DNA of 64,000 nucleotides from CAWBRT01 sp963832785 (GTDB lineage: Bacteria; Acidobacteriota; Terriglobia; Terriglobales; Acidobacteriaceae). The translations under genes were made by a program, and so were the position numbers. Location of the stretch: assembly GCA_963832785.1 (NCBI GenBank), contig CAWHVF010000009.1, positions 186,001 to 250,000 on the forward strand, in the 5' to 3' direction. The stretch's first letter is position 1; every line of letters begins with the position of its first letter. The notes under the pieces are model-generated. The model did not search any database. It worked only from the letters and a program-made list of their open reading frames with translations, and had not been told where the DNA came from. Below are positions 35,211 through 43,337 of the stretch, in pieces.

Positions 35211-36376
35211 CCGACACTTTTCTCGGCTACCGCAGAGAGAACGGCGCGGTTGGGGTCAGAAACCTGATCGCGGTCATTCCTTCCGTCTTCTGCTCCGCCA
35301 AGGTGGCCGAGCGGGTTTCGTCGAACGTTCCCGGGTCCGTCCACTTCAGCCATCCGGTCGGCTGCAGCCAGGTGGGCGACGATCTCGACGTCACCGCCCG
35401 CACCCTGATCGGCATTGGCCGCAATCCGAACTTTGCCGCCGTAGTGGTGGTGGGCCTGGGCTGCGAACGCTTTACCCCGCATGAACTGGCGCAGGGCATC
35501 GCGGCCAGCGGCAAGCCGGTTGAGATGGTCATCATTCAGGAAGAGGGAGATACCCTGAAGGCCATCGACAAAGCTACGCGCTACGCCCGGCAGATGCAGC
35601 AGGCCATCTCGGTCTACAAGCGCGAAGAGACCCCGGTCGGCGAGTTGATGATCGGGCTGAACTGCGGCGGCTCGGATACCACTTCCGGCCTGGCCGCCAA
35701 TCCCGCCCTGGGCATAGCCTCCGACAAGCTGGTGGCGCAGGGCGGCTCCTCCATCCTGACCGAGCTCACCGAGCTGATCGGCACCGAGCACATCCTGGCG
35801 CGGCGGGCGGTCAACCAGCAGGTGGCGGACGACATTCTGCGCGTCATCGCCAACATGGAGGCCCGCCTCAAGTGCCAGACGCGAGACTCCCACAGCGACA
35901 AGCGCAAGCACCTGATCTCCACCGGCAACTACGACGGCGGACTTTCCAGCGTGGTGGAGAAGTCGCTGGGCGGAATGAAAAAGTCCGGCAACGCGCCGTT
36001 CGTCGAGGTCTTCGAGTACGGCGACGCGCCTACCAAAAAGGGTCTGCTGCTGCTGAACGGCCCGGGACACGACGGCGAGGTTACCACCGGACAGGCCGCC
36101 GCCGGTGCCCAGCTCGTCTGCTTCCCCACTGGCCGCGGAACTCCCTCCGGCTTCCCCGGAGTGCCGGTAATAAAGATTACCGGCAATCCGCGCACCTACC
36201 AGCGCATGAAGGAAAACATCGACATCAACGCGGGAACGGTGATTACCGGCGAGAAATCGCTGCAACAGGTCGGCGAGGAGATCTATCAGGAGATTCTGGC
36301 CGTGGCTTCGGGAAAACTCTGCAAGGCCGAAGTCCTGGGCCACGATGAACAGTTCTGCATCACCCGCCTGCCGTAA
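35207..36376 (+). CDS. UxaA C-terminal (large) subunit, SuyB-like lyase
   Basis: A 389-residue large subunit starting at ATG 35207, overlapping the small subunit stop by four bases. It begins FLGYRRENGAVGVRNLIAVIPSV and contains HPVGCSQVGDD, GLNCGGSDTTSGLAANPALG and STGNYDGGLSSVVEKSLGG, with conserved cysteines for an Fe-S cluster as in the UxaA/GarD/SuyB family. Genomic position beside a sulfite reductase locus and a LysR gene favours sulfolactate sulfo-lyase, which would feed sulfite to DsrAB. The alternative is altronate/galactarate dehydratase-like activity. Confidence 0.72.
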   Translation: MTDTFLGYRRENGAVGVRNLIAVIPSVFCSAKVAERVSSNVPGSVHFSHPVGCSQVGDDLDVTARTLIGIGRNPNFAAVVVVGLGCERFTPHELAQGIAASGKPVEMVIIQEEGDTLKAIDKATRYARQMQQAISVYKREETPVGELMIGLNCGGSDTTSGLAANPALGIASDKLVAQGGSSILTELTELIGTEHILARRAVNQQVADDILRVIANMEARLKCQTRDSHSDKRKHLISTGNYDGGLSSVVEKSLGGMKKSGNAPFVEVFEYGDAPTKKGLLLLNGPGHDGEVTTGQAAAGAQLVCFPTGRGTPSGFPGVPVIKITGNPRTYQRMKENIDINAGTVITGEKSLQQVGEEIYQEILAVASGKLCKAEVLGHDEQFCITRLP

Positions 36377-36398
36377 GGTTTTCCATTACCCACCCTGG

Positions 36399-36444
36399 CC
36401 GGGTGCCCCAGGTTCCGCGCCGCGCAGTTCGGCGCTAACCTGGG
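36399..36444. repeat. REP palindrome, left copy flanking transposase
   Basis: 46 bases beginning CCGGGTGCCCCAGGTTCCGC. It is the reverse complement of 37019-37064 with a single mismatch. Internal imperfect dyads (CCAGGTT/AACCTGG and GCGCC/GGCGC) give a hairpin. The two copies bracket the transposase gene in inverted orientation. Confidence 0.85.
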
Positions 36445-36485
36445 ATTAGTTCCTTCTTGGCAAACATTGCGCTAAGGTATCTCGC

Positions 36486-37028
36486 ATGACGCGGGGACTT
36501 GAGCGTTTTCAATCATCCGGACAGTCGCACTTCATCACGTTCAGTTGTTATCAGCGTTTGCCCAACTTGTGTGAGCGGCAAGCCCGTGAGGAAGTGCTGG
36601 CTGCACTGGAGGCTGCGCGCAAACATTTTGGCTTGCGGGTGTATGGCTTCGTTCTGATGCCCGAGCACGTGCACCTGCTGGTGAGCGAACCGGACCGTTC
36701 CACGCTGGCTGATGTTATTCGCAGCGTGAAGTTCGTTTCGGCCAAGCGAGCTCGGCGACTGGGCGGTAGCGGACCCTTTTGGCAGAAGCGCTACTACGAC
36801 CGCAATATTCGTAGCTATCGGGACTTTCTGGAAAAGCTGCGCTATATACACCGCAATCCGGTCAAACGCGGGCTCGTGGAAAGTCCGGGAGATTGGGATT
36901 GGAGCAGCTTTCGACACTACGCCCTGGGAGAGTTGGGGATCGTTGAGATTGAGTTTGAGTGGACGGCCAAGAGGCGAGAACGCGAAGTGAACGTTAAGCC
37001 GCCGTCGGAAGAAACTACCCCAGGTTAG
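36486..37028 (+). CDS. REP-associated tyrosine transposase (RAYT, IS200-like Y1)
   Basis: Single-strand HUH-type transposase of 180 residues. It contains the HUH histidine pair in PEHVHLLVSEP, FWQKRYYDRNIRSYRDFLEKLRYIHRNPVKRGLV with the Y1 tyrosine region, and DWDWSSFRHY. It lies between inverted REP copies, and its stop codon is inside the right copy. RAYTs are domesticated single-copy genes that mobilise REPs (established). It is intact, so it could be active on the repeats scattered in this genome. Confidence 0.92.
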   Translation: MTRGLERFQSSGQSHFITFSCYQRLPNLCERQAREEVLAALEAARKHFGLRVYGFVLMPEHVHLLVSEPDRSTLADVIRSVKFVSAKRARRLGGSGPFWQKRYYDRNIRSYRDFLEKLRYIHRNPVKRGLVESPGDWDWSSFRHYALGELGIVEIEFEWTAKRREREVNVKPPSEETTPG

Positions 37029-37064
37029 CGCCGAACTGCGTGGCGCGGAACCTGGGGCACCCGG
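37019..37064. repeat. REP palindrome, right copy flanking transposase
   Basis: Inverted partner of 36399-36444, ending GGAACCTGGGGCACCCGG. The tail GGGGCACCCGG is also found after the hairpin at 14.34 kb, and a variant GGGCCACCC follows the one at 42.09 kb, suggesting a common repeat family. Confidence 0.85.
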
Positions 37065-37153
37065 CTCTAACTTCGACTTCTGACCAGGAATCAGTTTCCC
37101 GTTGACTTTTCGTCTTTTCTTCGCCATGCTGTAGGCGTGAGGAGGGCCAAGTC

Positions 37154-37771
37154 ATGGCACTGACGCGGCGGCAACGGCAGGTATACGACTTCATCTCCCA
37201 GTTCGTTTCCCGCAACGGCTACTCTCCTTCGTTCGAAGAGATCGGCGAAGCCCTGGGGCTGAGCTCGCTGGCCACGGTGCACAAGCACATCAGCAACCTG
37301 GAGCAGAAGGGCATTCTCAAGCGCGACTACAATCGCAGCCGTTCCATCGACCTGCTGCCGCTGCGCTCGCGCGCCAAGGCCGCCATGGCGATTGCGGCCG
37401 TCGAGCTGCCGCTGATCGGCCGCATTGCCGCCGGCCGGCCGGTCGAGCACCTGGAGAACCCGGCCACCCTCTCGCTGGCCGACTTCACCCGTGCGCGCGA
37501 CGTCTTTGTCCTGCAGGTCACCGGCGACTCCATGCAGGACGAGCATATTGTGGATGGCGACTACGTGCTGGTGGAGAAAGTTCCCTCCGCGCGCGATGGC
37601 GAGATCGTGGTGGCGCTCATCGAGGGCTCGGAGACTACCCTGAAGCGCATCTATCGCGAAGGCGAGCGCGTTCGCCTGCAACCCTCGAACGCCAAGATGA
37701 AGCCGATCATGGTTCCGGCGGCACAGGTCCAGGTGCAGGGCCGGGTGATTGGCGTGCTGCGGAAATACTGA
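37154..37771 (+). CDS. lexA: SOS repressor LexA
   Basis: 205-residue repressor/autoprotease. The N-terminal winged helix is TRRQRQVYDFISQFVSRNGYSPSFEEIGEALGLSS (residues 4-38). The self-cleavage bond is Ala93-Gly94 in RIAAGRPVE, and the catalytic Ser126 lies in VTGDSMQDE with Lys164 in ETTLKRIYRE. ATG 37154 follows a GGAGGG ribosome site. It represses DNA-damage genes until RecA filaments trigger cleavage. A TTGACT is visible about 55 bases upstream, but no SOS box could be identified with confidence. Confidence 0.96.
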   Translation: MALTRRQRQVYDFISQFVSRNGYSPSFEEIGEALGLSSLATVHKHISNLEQKGILKRDYNRSRSIDLLPLRSRAKAAMAIAAVELPLIGRIAAGRPVEHLENPATLSLADFTRARDVFVLQVTGDSMQDEHIVDGDYVLVEKVPSARDGEIVVALIEGSETTLKRIYREGERVRLQPSNAKMKPIMVPAAQVQVQGRVIGVLRKY

Positions 37772-37850
37772 AGCTCACTTGTCGATGTAGCGCCGGCCCA
37801 GCCGCTCCGGCTGGGCGGGCGAAAGCTCGCGGCAACAATTCGAGCGGCAA

Positions 37851-37885
37851 AGGAAAAGCCCGGCGACACCCGCCGGGCTTTTCCT
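37851..37885. terminator. Bidirectional rho-independent terminator between lexA and trx
   Basis: AGGAAAAGCCCGGCG pairs with CGCCGGGCTTTTCCT around a short loop. The A-run and T-run on either side let it stop both lexA (plus) and thioredoxin (minus) transcripts, which converge here. Confidence 0.85.
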
Positions 37886-37902
37886 GATCGGCAACCGGAT
37901 TT

Positions 37903-38235
37903 CTAAACCAGGTTCTTGTCCAAGGCTTTCTGGATGGTCTCTTTGGGAACGTAGCCGACGATCTGTTCGCGCACCTGGCCGCCTTTGAAGATCAGCAGCG
38001 TCGGAATACCCCGCACCCCGTAGCGCTGCGGGGTGGCCATGTTCTTGTCGACGTCCATCTTCCCGAACCTCACCTTGCCGTTGTAGGATTTTGCGATCTC
38101 GTCCACGATGGGCGCCAGGGCGCGGCACGGGCCGCACCAGGCAGCCCAGAAATCAACCATCACCGGCTGCTCTGAGCCGAGCACCTCCTGGTCGAAATTC
38201 AGGTCGGTCACCTCAAAAATTGCGTCGCTCACCAT
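37903..38235 (-). CDS. trxA: Thioredoxin
   Basis: 110-residue cytosolic thioredoxin with the active site WCGPC in VDFWAAWCGPCRALAP, the conserved cis-proline in GIPTLLIFKGG and the C-terminal helix. The ATG at 38235 is preceded by GGAGG. An earlier in-frame start adds six residues without support. It ends at the shared terminator. It reduces disulfides using thioredoxin reductase. Confidence 0.93.
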   Translation of the reverse strand: MVSDAIFEVTDLNFDQEVLGSEQPVMVDFWAAWCGPCRALAPIVDEIAKSYNGKVRFGKMDVDKNMATPQRYGVRGIPTLLIFKGGQVREQIVGYVPKETIQKALDKNLV

Positions 38236-38584
38236 TCTGCCTCCAAGCTTCACCTGGTCATAGCTCTGCCGCCAGCTCGCCAGCAGCAGAACTGAATAAT
38301 GGTATCACTACATTCGATGCTTCCGGCCAAAGAAGGACGCAGCCCGCGCGCTGCCAGCCGGATCGGGCTCTTTGCCCCGCAGGCGAAAGGCCGTGCCGGA
38401 CCCGCAGAGGACACAAAAAGCTTAACCACAGAGTACATGGAGTACACAGAGGTCAGATATTTGATCATGATCCTCCGCTTTTACTCGGTGCTCCTCTGTG
38501 TCCTCTGCGGTTAGGCTTTTGCCTCTCAGTCTGAAATTTATAAACACAGGGGACCACCCATTCGCTTTGCGGCGCTCCGGAAGA
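38236..38584. other. Intergenic region without a recognised gene
   Basis: About 350 bases upstream of thioredoxin. It has a stretch (about 38415-38450 and 38480-38520) that forms an inverted pair, ACCACAGAGTACATGGAGTA versus a GTCCTCTGCGGTTAGG-type arm, a pattern seen as dispersed intergenic repeats. No coding frame on either strand looks real. Confidence 0.35.
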
Positions 38585-38720
38585 AATAAAAAAGCGCCCG
38601 AGACTGAAGTCTCAAGGCGCCTTGGCAGCCCTCCCCCAGAACTGCCAACCTACTACAAGGCGTATTCTCGACGTACGATTCCGCCTTGTAAAGTCACCAA
38701 AGTAACGTCTCCGTGATAGC
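38585..38720 (-). ncRNA. Candidate small RNA: three hairpins ending in a terminator
   Basis: On the minus strand three stems follow one another. ACAAGGCG/CGCCTTGT encloses a 19-base loop (38689-38655), TTGGCAG/CTGCCAA follows (38648-38622), then GGCGC...AGACT/AGTCT...GCGCC runs into TTTTTTATTT (38621-38585). The last is a strong rho-independent terminator. No open frame spans it and the nearest upstream minus-strand gene ends 180 bases away, so an independent RNA is reasonable. No known family was recognised. Confidence 0.5.
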
Positions 38721-38781
38721 TCTTAGCTTGGCGCTAGGCTATTTTTCTGAACGCGGCGCCGCGCGAAGCGGCTGGCGTTAC

Positions 38782-38898
38782 AGGCTGCTGAAAAACGCGC
38801 CGAAGCAACAAGCGAGGCGCTAGGTAATGCGGGTACCGCAAAAGCAGCGCACAAGAGCTTGTAGGCTCAACCTGCTTGAAACCTGTTTTCAGCAGCCT
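38782..38898. repeat. Inverted repeat at the end of the OB-fold lipoprotein gene
   Basis: AGGCTGCTGAAAAAC (from 38782) is complementary to GTTTTCAGCAGCCT (38885-38898). They enclose about 90 bases that include further dyads. It resembles a MITE/REP or a long terminator for the lipoprotein gene that ends at 38901. Confidence 0.55.
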
Positions 38899-38900
38899 CA

Positions 38901-39260
38901 TTAGTCGTAGCTTCGCCGCTGCGTTTCCCGCATTACCGTGGCAAAGCTGCGCCCGGCGAAGGTAATGGTTGGCGTCACAATTCCCGCCACCGCGACGCGA
39001 ATGCCTTTGGCGGGCACCCCGAAGCGCTCGCTGTAAACCCACATGCGTCCGGTGCCGTCGTCCAGTTGGAACATGCCGGCGCCCAGCGCCCCGATCGACT
39101 GCACCACCGTGCCGTGCACAATCACCTCTTTGTTGTGGTAGCGCATCGGGTCTAGCTGCAGTTCGGCAATGCTCTTCTGCGGAGGGCAGGCAGCCAACAC
39201 CAGCGTCATGGCAACCAACGTGCCTGCCATCCCCAGCTTAAGGAGGATTCCTTTCTTCAT
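38901..39260 (-). CDS. Small lipoprotein with OB-fold-like domain
   Basis: 119 residues from ATG 39260. The signal peptide MKKGILLKLGMAGTLVAMTL ends in lipobox LAAC (about residues 22-25), so it should be lipidated. The mature part (HNKEVIVHGTVVQSI, GMFQLDDGTGRMWVYSERFGVPAKGIRVAVAG) looks like a tiny OB-fold domain as in NirD/YgiW/tOB-like periplasmic proteins. Its ligand is unknown, and there is no operon partner. Confidence 0.7.
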   Translation of the reverse strand: MKKGILLKLGMAGTLVAMTLVLAACPPQKSIAELQLDPMRYHNKEVIVHGTVVQSIGALGAGMFQLDDGTGRMWVYSERFGVPAKGIRVAVAGIVTPTITFAGRSFATVMRETQRRSYD

Positions 39261-39479
39261 GACTGGCTCTCCGATCCCTGGTCCCGGAGCGCAATGCCGC
39301 CCCTGGCTGCGGTTGGAGCGGCGGGGTGGGAAAGCTATCATGTTGTCTTTGACACGCAACGGCGCCGCAAGTTGCGCCCGGAGCGAGGCTTTTCAAAGCT
39401 CTAGCTGTTCCTCTGGAAAAGGATTGAAAAAACGTCGCTTTAATGCCGGTTTTGTGTTCCTGATCCATCACGTTTAAAC

Positions 39480-40016
39480 TTGGCGCTCGCCATGCTAATC
39501 ATTCTTTGCGGACTGCCCGGAAGCGGAAAAAGCACGCTGGCCCGCGCGCTGGCGGGCAGGTCTGCCAACGCCGTGCTCGACAAAGACGCCATTCGCCAGG
39601 CCGTTTTCGGCGCACACACCGACTACTCGCGCGCCCAGGACGACCTCTGCGGGGCCATGATGCTCTTCGCCGCCGAATATCTGCTGCGCCGGGACCCGCT
39701 GCTGCGCGTCTATCTCGACGGACGCGTTTACTCGCGTGCCAGTCAACTGCGGCTCGCGGTCGAGCAAGCCGTCCGGCTGGCGGTTCCCTGGAGAATTCTT
39801 TACTGCTTTTGCCCGGAAGACGAGGCGCGCCGGCGTTTGCAGGATACAACCGGCCATCCGGCGCGCAATCGCAACTTTGAGCTTTACCTGCAAATCAAGG
39901 CGAGCTTCGAGCCCATCGCCTTCGAGCACCTCGCCATTGACACCAGCCTTCCATTAGAAGAGTGCGTGGCAAAAGCAGCCCGCTATCTCGGGATTACGGA
40001 GAGCATTGAGCGCTGA
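39480..40016 (+). CDS. P-loop kinase (zeta-toxin/AAA_33-like)
   Basis: 178-residue nucleotide-binding protein. The Walker A GLPGSGKSTLARAL is at about residues 11-24, and LDKDAIRQAVFG and YLDGRVYSRASQLRL resemble the catalytic region of AAA_33/zeta-type small-molecule kinases. CPEDEARRRLQDTTGHPA may be the lid. The substrate is unknown. Its position 48 bases before the sirohaem synthase suggests possible cotranscription. Confidence 0.75.
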   Translation: MALAMLIILCGLPGSGKSTLARALAGRSANAVLDKDAIRQAVFGAHTDYSRAQDDLCGAMMLFAAEYLLRRDPLLRVYLDGRVYSRASQLRLAVEQAVRLAVPWRILYCFCPEDEARRRLQDTTGHPARNRNFELYLQIKASFEPIAFEHLAIDTSLPLEECVAKAARYLGITESIER

Positions 40017-40063
40017 CCGGGCGGCAATATTAGGATTGTTCCAGTAATCAGGTGACGCGGAAC

Positions 40064-40663
40064 ATGAGTGAAACCCGTCAGATGTTTCCGATGATGTTGA
40101 ACCTGGCCGGGCGCCGCTGTCTGGTAGTAGGCGCCGGGGAAGTCGGCGAAGGCAAGATTCGCGGCCTGCTGGCCAGTGGCGCAGCCGTTTTGGTGGTGGC
40201 GCCCCAGGCCACTCCGCAGGTGATGGAGTGGGCGCGCGGCGGGGCCATCGAGTACCGGCAAAAGGTCTTCGCGCCGGACGACCTGGAGGGCGCGTTGCTG
40301 GTGGTGGCGGCCACCTCCGCCGCCGAGGTGAACCACCGCGTCTACGCCGAGGCGCGCCGGCGCGGGGTGTTGTGCAATGTGGTGGACGACCCCGAGCACT
40401 GCGATTTCTTCTATCCCGCCGTCGTCCGCCGGGGAGCGCTGCAGATCGCCATTTCCACCTCGGGCGTCAGTCCCGCCTTCGCGCGCCGGCTGCGGCAGGA
40501 GCTGGAAGCGCAATTCGGCCCGGAGTATGCGGCCTGGCTCGACGAACTTTCGCGCCGCCGGCAGGAGGTTCTGCGCACCGTCGCCGACCCGGCCCAGCGG
40601 CGCCGGCTGCTGGAAGAGCTTGCCGCCGACAGCCCCTTGTCCCGGCGCAAGCGCCAACCGTGA
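40064..40663 (+). CDS. Met8/CysG-N type sirohaem synthase (precorrin-2 dehydrogenase/ferrochelatase)
   Basis: 199-residue enzyme converting precorrin-2 to sirohydrochlorin and then sirohaem. It begins with MFPMMLNLAGRRCLVVGAGEVGEGKIRGLL (NAD-binding motif GAGEVGEGK), includes VVDDPEHCDFFYPAVVRRGALQIAISTSGVSPAFARRLRQELE (both catalytic parts), and ends with a helical region. ATG 40064 follows AGGTGA. It completes the sirohaem pathway with the methyltransferase fusion at 19-20.7 kb, needed for DsrAB. It might also serve assimilatory enzymes. Confidence 0.9.
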   Translation: MSETRQMFPMMLNLAGRRCLVVGAGEVGEGKIRGLLASGAAVLVVAPQATPQVMEWARGGAIEYRQKVFAPDDLEGALLVVAATSAAEVNHRVYAEARRRGVLCNVVDDPEHCDFFYPAVVRRGALQIAISTSGVSPAFARRLRQELEAQFGPEYAAWLDELSRRRQEVLRTVADPAQRRRLLEELAADSPLSRRKRQP

Positions 40664-40667
40664 CGCG

Positions 40668-40697
40668 TTGACACCGTTTCCGGCCGAAACATATACT
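40668..40697 (+). promoter_or_regulatory. Sigma-70-like promoter before the Gfo/Idh gene
   Basis: TTGACA (40668-40673) and TATACT (40692-40697) are separated by 18 bases. They lie immediately after the sirohaem synthase stop and about 130 bases before the ATG of the oxidoreductase, so that gene likely has its own transcript. Confidence 0.6.
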
Positions 40698-40828
40698 GCG
40701 GGCTGCACCAGGCAAGAGCACTACAGACTGCAATTCATCCCGTGCTGTTTAATGCGTCCAGCCGGGCGCGGCGGGCCTGCGTAATTCCTTTGACGAACAG
40801 CAGAAATTCCAATTCCTGGGGAGGCAGA

Positions 40829-41971
40829 ATGAGAGACCGTAAGGCGAAGCGGATTGGGCTGGCGATTGTCGGCGCCGGGCGCGTGGGTTTGTTCCGTGGC
40901 GAAGTGGCGGCCCGCCACCCCATGGTGGACTGGATCGGCATTGCGGAAATCAACCCCGAGCGCGGCAAACTGGTGGCCGAAAAGGTGGGCGCCGATTTTC
41001 TCACCACCGACTACCGTGAGCTGCTGAAGCGGCCGGAGGTGACCGCCGCCATTATTTCCACCGACGAGCATCTGCACGTTGCTCCCATCATGGCCGCCAT
41101 CGAGCAGAAGCATGCGCTGATGATCGAGAAGCCGCTGGCCACCGAACTGGACGACTCCGAGCGGGTGCTGAAAGCGATTCAGCAGTCCGGAGTCGATGCC
41201 GTCGTCGGTTACACCCAGCGCTTCCGCCGCAAGTGGCTCTCGGGCAAGGAAAAGGTCCGCACCGGCGCTCTCGGCGACGTGACCACGGTGGTCTCGCGCG
41301 CCTTCATGAACCGCCTGGTGGCCATAGACAACTACAAGCGCAACCGCGTCCATCCGGAGCGAATCTCGCCCATGGTGATCTCCGGCACGCACGCACTCGA
41401 CGTGGTCATGTGGTACATGGAGGCCAAGGGGACGCCGGTCGAGGTCTACGCCCGCTCGGTCGATAAGGCGCTGGGAGCGGAGTGGCAGGGAATCGACGCC
41501 ACCTGCGGGGTCTTTACCTTCAGCGACGGCAGCATATATTCCTGCAACATTTCCTGGGGACTGCCCAAGATCTGGCCGGGCGCGGTCTACAGCCTGGAGG
41601 TCGGAATCGTGGGCACCGAGGGCGTGTTGACCATCGACGACACTCACCGCGACATCGTGCTGGCAACCACCAACGTGCAGGCCGAGGGCTACAATCCCGA
41701 CACCTCGCGGCTGGTCAACTTCCTCGGCAGCTATCCTCCCGGCGACATGGTTCTGGGCGAACTGCGTGGGCCCATGAGAGAGGAAACCGAGCAGTGGCTG
41801 AACCACGTGTGCCTGGGCCTGCCCAGCGTACATGCCACCGCCGCCGACGGCCACAATCGCCTCATGCTGACCAAGGCCATGGACCTCTCGGCGCGCCTGA
41901 AGCGGCCGGTGCAGTTGCCGATCACGGCCAAGGACGATGTCTATCCCACGGTGAAGGCGGCGGGAAAGTAA
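40829..41971 (+). CDS. Gfo/Idh/MocA-family NAD(P)-dependent oxidoreductase
   Basis: 380 residues from ATG 40829, after GGGGAGG. The N-terminal Rossmann domain has IVGAGRVGLFRGEVAARHP and the EKPLATELDD motif with the catalytic lysine region. The C-terminal alpha/beta domain includes HALDVVMWYMEAKG. Family members act on sugars, inositols or related polyols. It is followed by the zinc alcohol dehydrogenase at 42.2 kb, so the two may form a small carbohydrate pathway, but no substrate can be named. Confidence 0.85.
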   Translation: MRDRKAKRIGLAIVGAGRVGLFRGEVAARHPMVDWIGIAEINPERGKLVAEKVGADFLTTDYRELLKRPEVTAAIISTDEHLHVAPIMAAIEQKHALMIEKPLATELDDSERVLKAIQQSGVDAVVGYTQRFRRKWLSGKEKVRTGALGDVTTVVSRAFMNRLVAIDNYKRNRVHPERISPMVISGTHALDVVMWYMEAKGTPVEVYARSVDKALGAEWQGIDATCGVFTFSDGSIYSCNISWGLPKIWPGAVYSLEVGIVGTEGVLTIDDTHRDIVLATTNVQAEGYNPDTSRLVNFLGSYPPGDMVLGELRGPMREETEQWLNHVCLGLPSVHATAADGHNRLMLTKAMDLSARLKRPVQLPITAKDDVYPTVKAAGK

Positions 41972-41983
41972 GCTGGAGAATTT

Positions 41984-42103
41984 GGGTGGCCCATTCAAGC
42001 CCGTTGTTGGCTTGAGTGGGGCAGTTCACAGATGTATCGCGACGCTATCGCGCAGTGACGGGAAATACCCCACTCAAGCAAAAGAAGCTTGAGCGGGCCA
42101 CCC
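41984..42103. repeat. Composite REP-like inverted repeat
   Basis: GGGTGGCCCATTCAAGC (41984-42000) faces GCTTGAGCGGGCCACCC (42087-42103), and GCTTGAGTGGGG (42010-42021) faces CCCCACTCAAGC (42068-42079). Two hairpins are thus arranged as an inverted pair (BIME-like). It lies between the oxidoreductase and the alcohol dehydrogenase. Confidence 0.7.
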
Positions 42104-42132
42104 GGAAGGATATACCCGTTGAGTGTCATCCT

Positions 42133-42153
42133 GAGCGAAGCGAAGGATCTGCT
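42133..42153. repeat. Dispersed short repeat (copy 2)
   Basis: Exact 21-base match to 1708-1728 (core GAGCGAAGCGAAGGATCT). It lies 40 bases before the alcohol dehydrogenase start. Confidence 0.6.
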
Positions 42154-42191
42154 GTTCGTGGACCTCAGCAAGCGCAAAAGCGGGGTTCGCT

Positions 42192-43337
42192 ATGAATGCT
42201 GATGCAGCCGAAACCGCAGTTCAAGATGACGTTGGTCCCATCCCCTCTCGCATGAAAGCCTGGGTCCTGGACGGACCGAACCAGCTCCGTCTGACCGAGA
42301 AGCCGGTCCCCGAGCCTGGGCCGGCGGAGGTGCTGGTGCGGGTACATGCCGTGGCCGTGTGCGGCAGCGATCTGGAAATCGTTTCCAGCGGATCGCCCGC
42401 GCTGGTGCAGGGCGGGCTTCCGTTCAATAAGAACTGGACTCCCGGCCACGAGTACATGGGCACGGTCGCCAGGCTTGGTCCGGGAGTGGACGAATACCAC
42501 GTCGGCCAGCGGGTGGCGGTCGAGGTTCATGCCGGCTGCGGGCGCTGCCCGCGCTGCCGCATGGGCATGTACACCTCCTGCCTCAATTACGGCATGAACT
42601 ACGGCGAGCACGACAAGGGACACCGTGCCAACGGCTTTACCACCGATGGCGGCTTCGCCGAGTTCACCGTCAACCACGTCAACACGCTGGTTCCCGTGCC
42701 GGAGCAGATGAGCGACGAGGAGGCCACCCTGATCGTCACCGGCGGCACGGCCATGTACGTTATCGACACGCTCGGCGGACTGGTGGCGGGAGCTTCAGCG
42801 GTGATCATCGGCGGCGGCCCGGTCGGGTTGATGTGCGTGGGCTTCGCCAAGGCTCTGGGCGCCGACCCGGTGATCCTCACCGAGACCAGCGATTCCCGCC
42901 TTAACCTGGGAATCAAGCTGGGCGCCGATTACGCCATCAACGTGAAACGCGAAAACCCCGTCGACGCGGTTAAGCGCCTCACCGCCGGCATAGGGGCCCA
43001 TTACGTGATTGAATGCTCCGGCGCCGCCGAGGTTCTGAACCAGGCGCTGGAGATGGTCAATCGCGGAGGCAGCATCTGCCTGGCCGCCTTTCCCCACCGG
43101 CCGGTCATGATCGACGCGCTCAAGCTGGTGAGCAACAACATTTCTCTTTACGGAATTCGCGGCGAAGGCCGCAGCGCCGCGCGCCGCGCGGCCGCCATCA
43201 TGAAGCAGCGCCGGTTCGAGGCCCGCCTGATTCACACCCACACCTTCAAGCTGGAGGACCTGCCAACCGCTTTGAAATACTCCCGCGAGCGCATCGAAGA
43301 CGCAATCAAGGTGGTGGTAAGGGTGCGTGAAGAATAG
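42192..43337 (+). CDS. Zinc-dependent alcohol dehydrogenase (MDR family)
   Basis: 381 residues. The catalytic zinc site is seen in AVCGSDLEI and PGHEYMGTV, the structural zinc cysteines in CGRCPRCRMGMYTSC, and the NAD-binding Rossmann in IIGGGPVGLMCVGFAKALGAD. The pattern resembles threonine/sorbitol dehydrogenase-like enzymes. The N-terminal 20 residues before MKAWVLDGPNQL are atypical, so a start at the internal ATG (about 42252) is possible. It follows the Gfo/Idh gene. Confidence 0.87.
   Translation: MNADAAETAVQDDVGPIPSRMKAWVLDGPNQLRLTEKPVPEPGPAEVLVRVHAVAVCGSDLEIVSSGSPALVQGGLPFNKNWTPGHEYMGTVARLGPGVDEYHVGQRVAVEVHAGCGRCPRCRMGMYTSCLNYGMNYGEHDKGHRANGFTTDGGFAEFTVNHVNTLVPVPEQMSDEEATLIVTGGTAMYVIDTLGGLVAGASAVIIGGGPVGLMCVGFAKALGADPVILTETSDSRLNLGIKLGADYAINVKRENPVDAVKRLTAGIGAHYVIECSGAAEVLNQALEMVNRGGSICLAAFPHRPVMIDALKLVSNNISLYGIRGEGRSAARRAAAIMKQRRFEARLIHTHTFKLEDLPTALKYSRERIEDAIKVVVRVREE

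Noticed and set aside
34896..36376. Definite assignment as sulfolactate sulfo-lyase
   Set aside because: UxaA-family members share these motifs. Only context supports SuyAB, so gene symbols were left blank.
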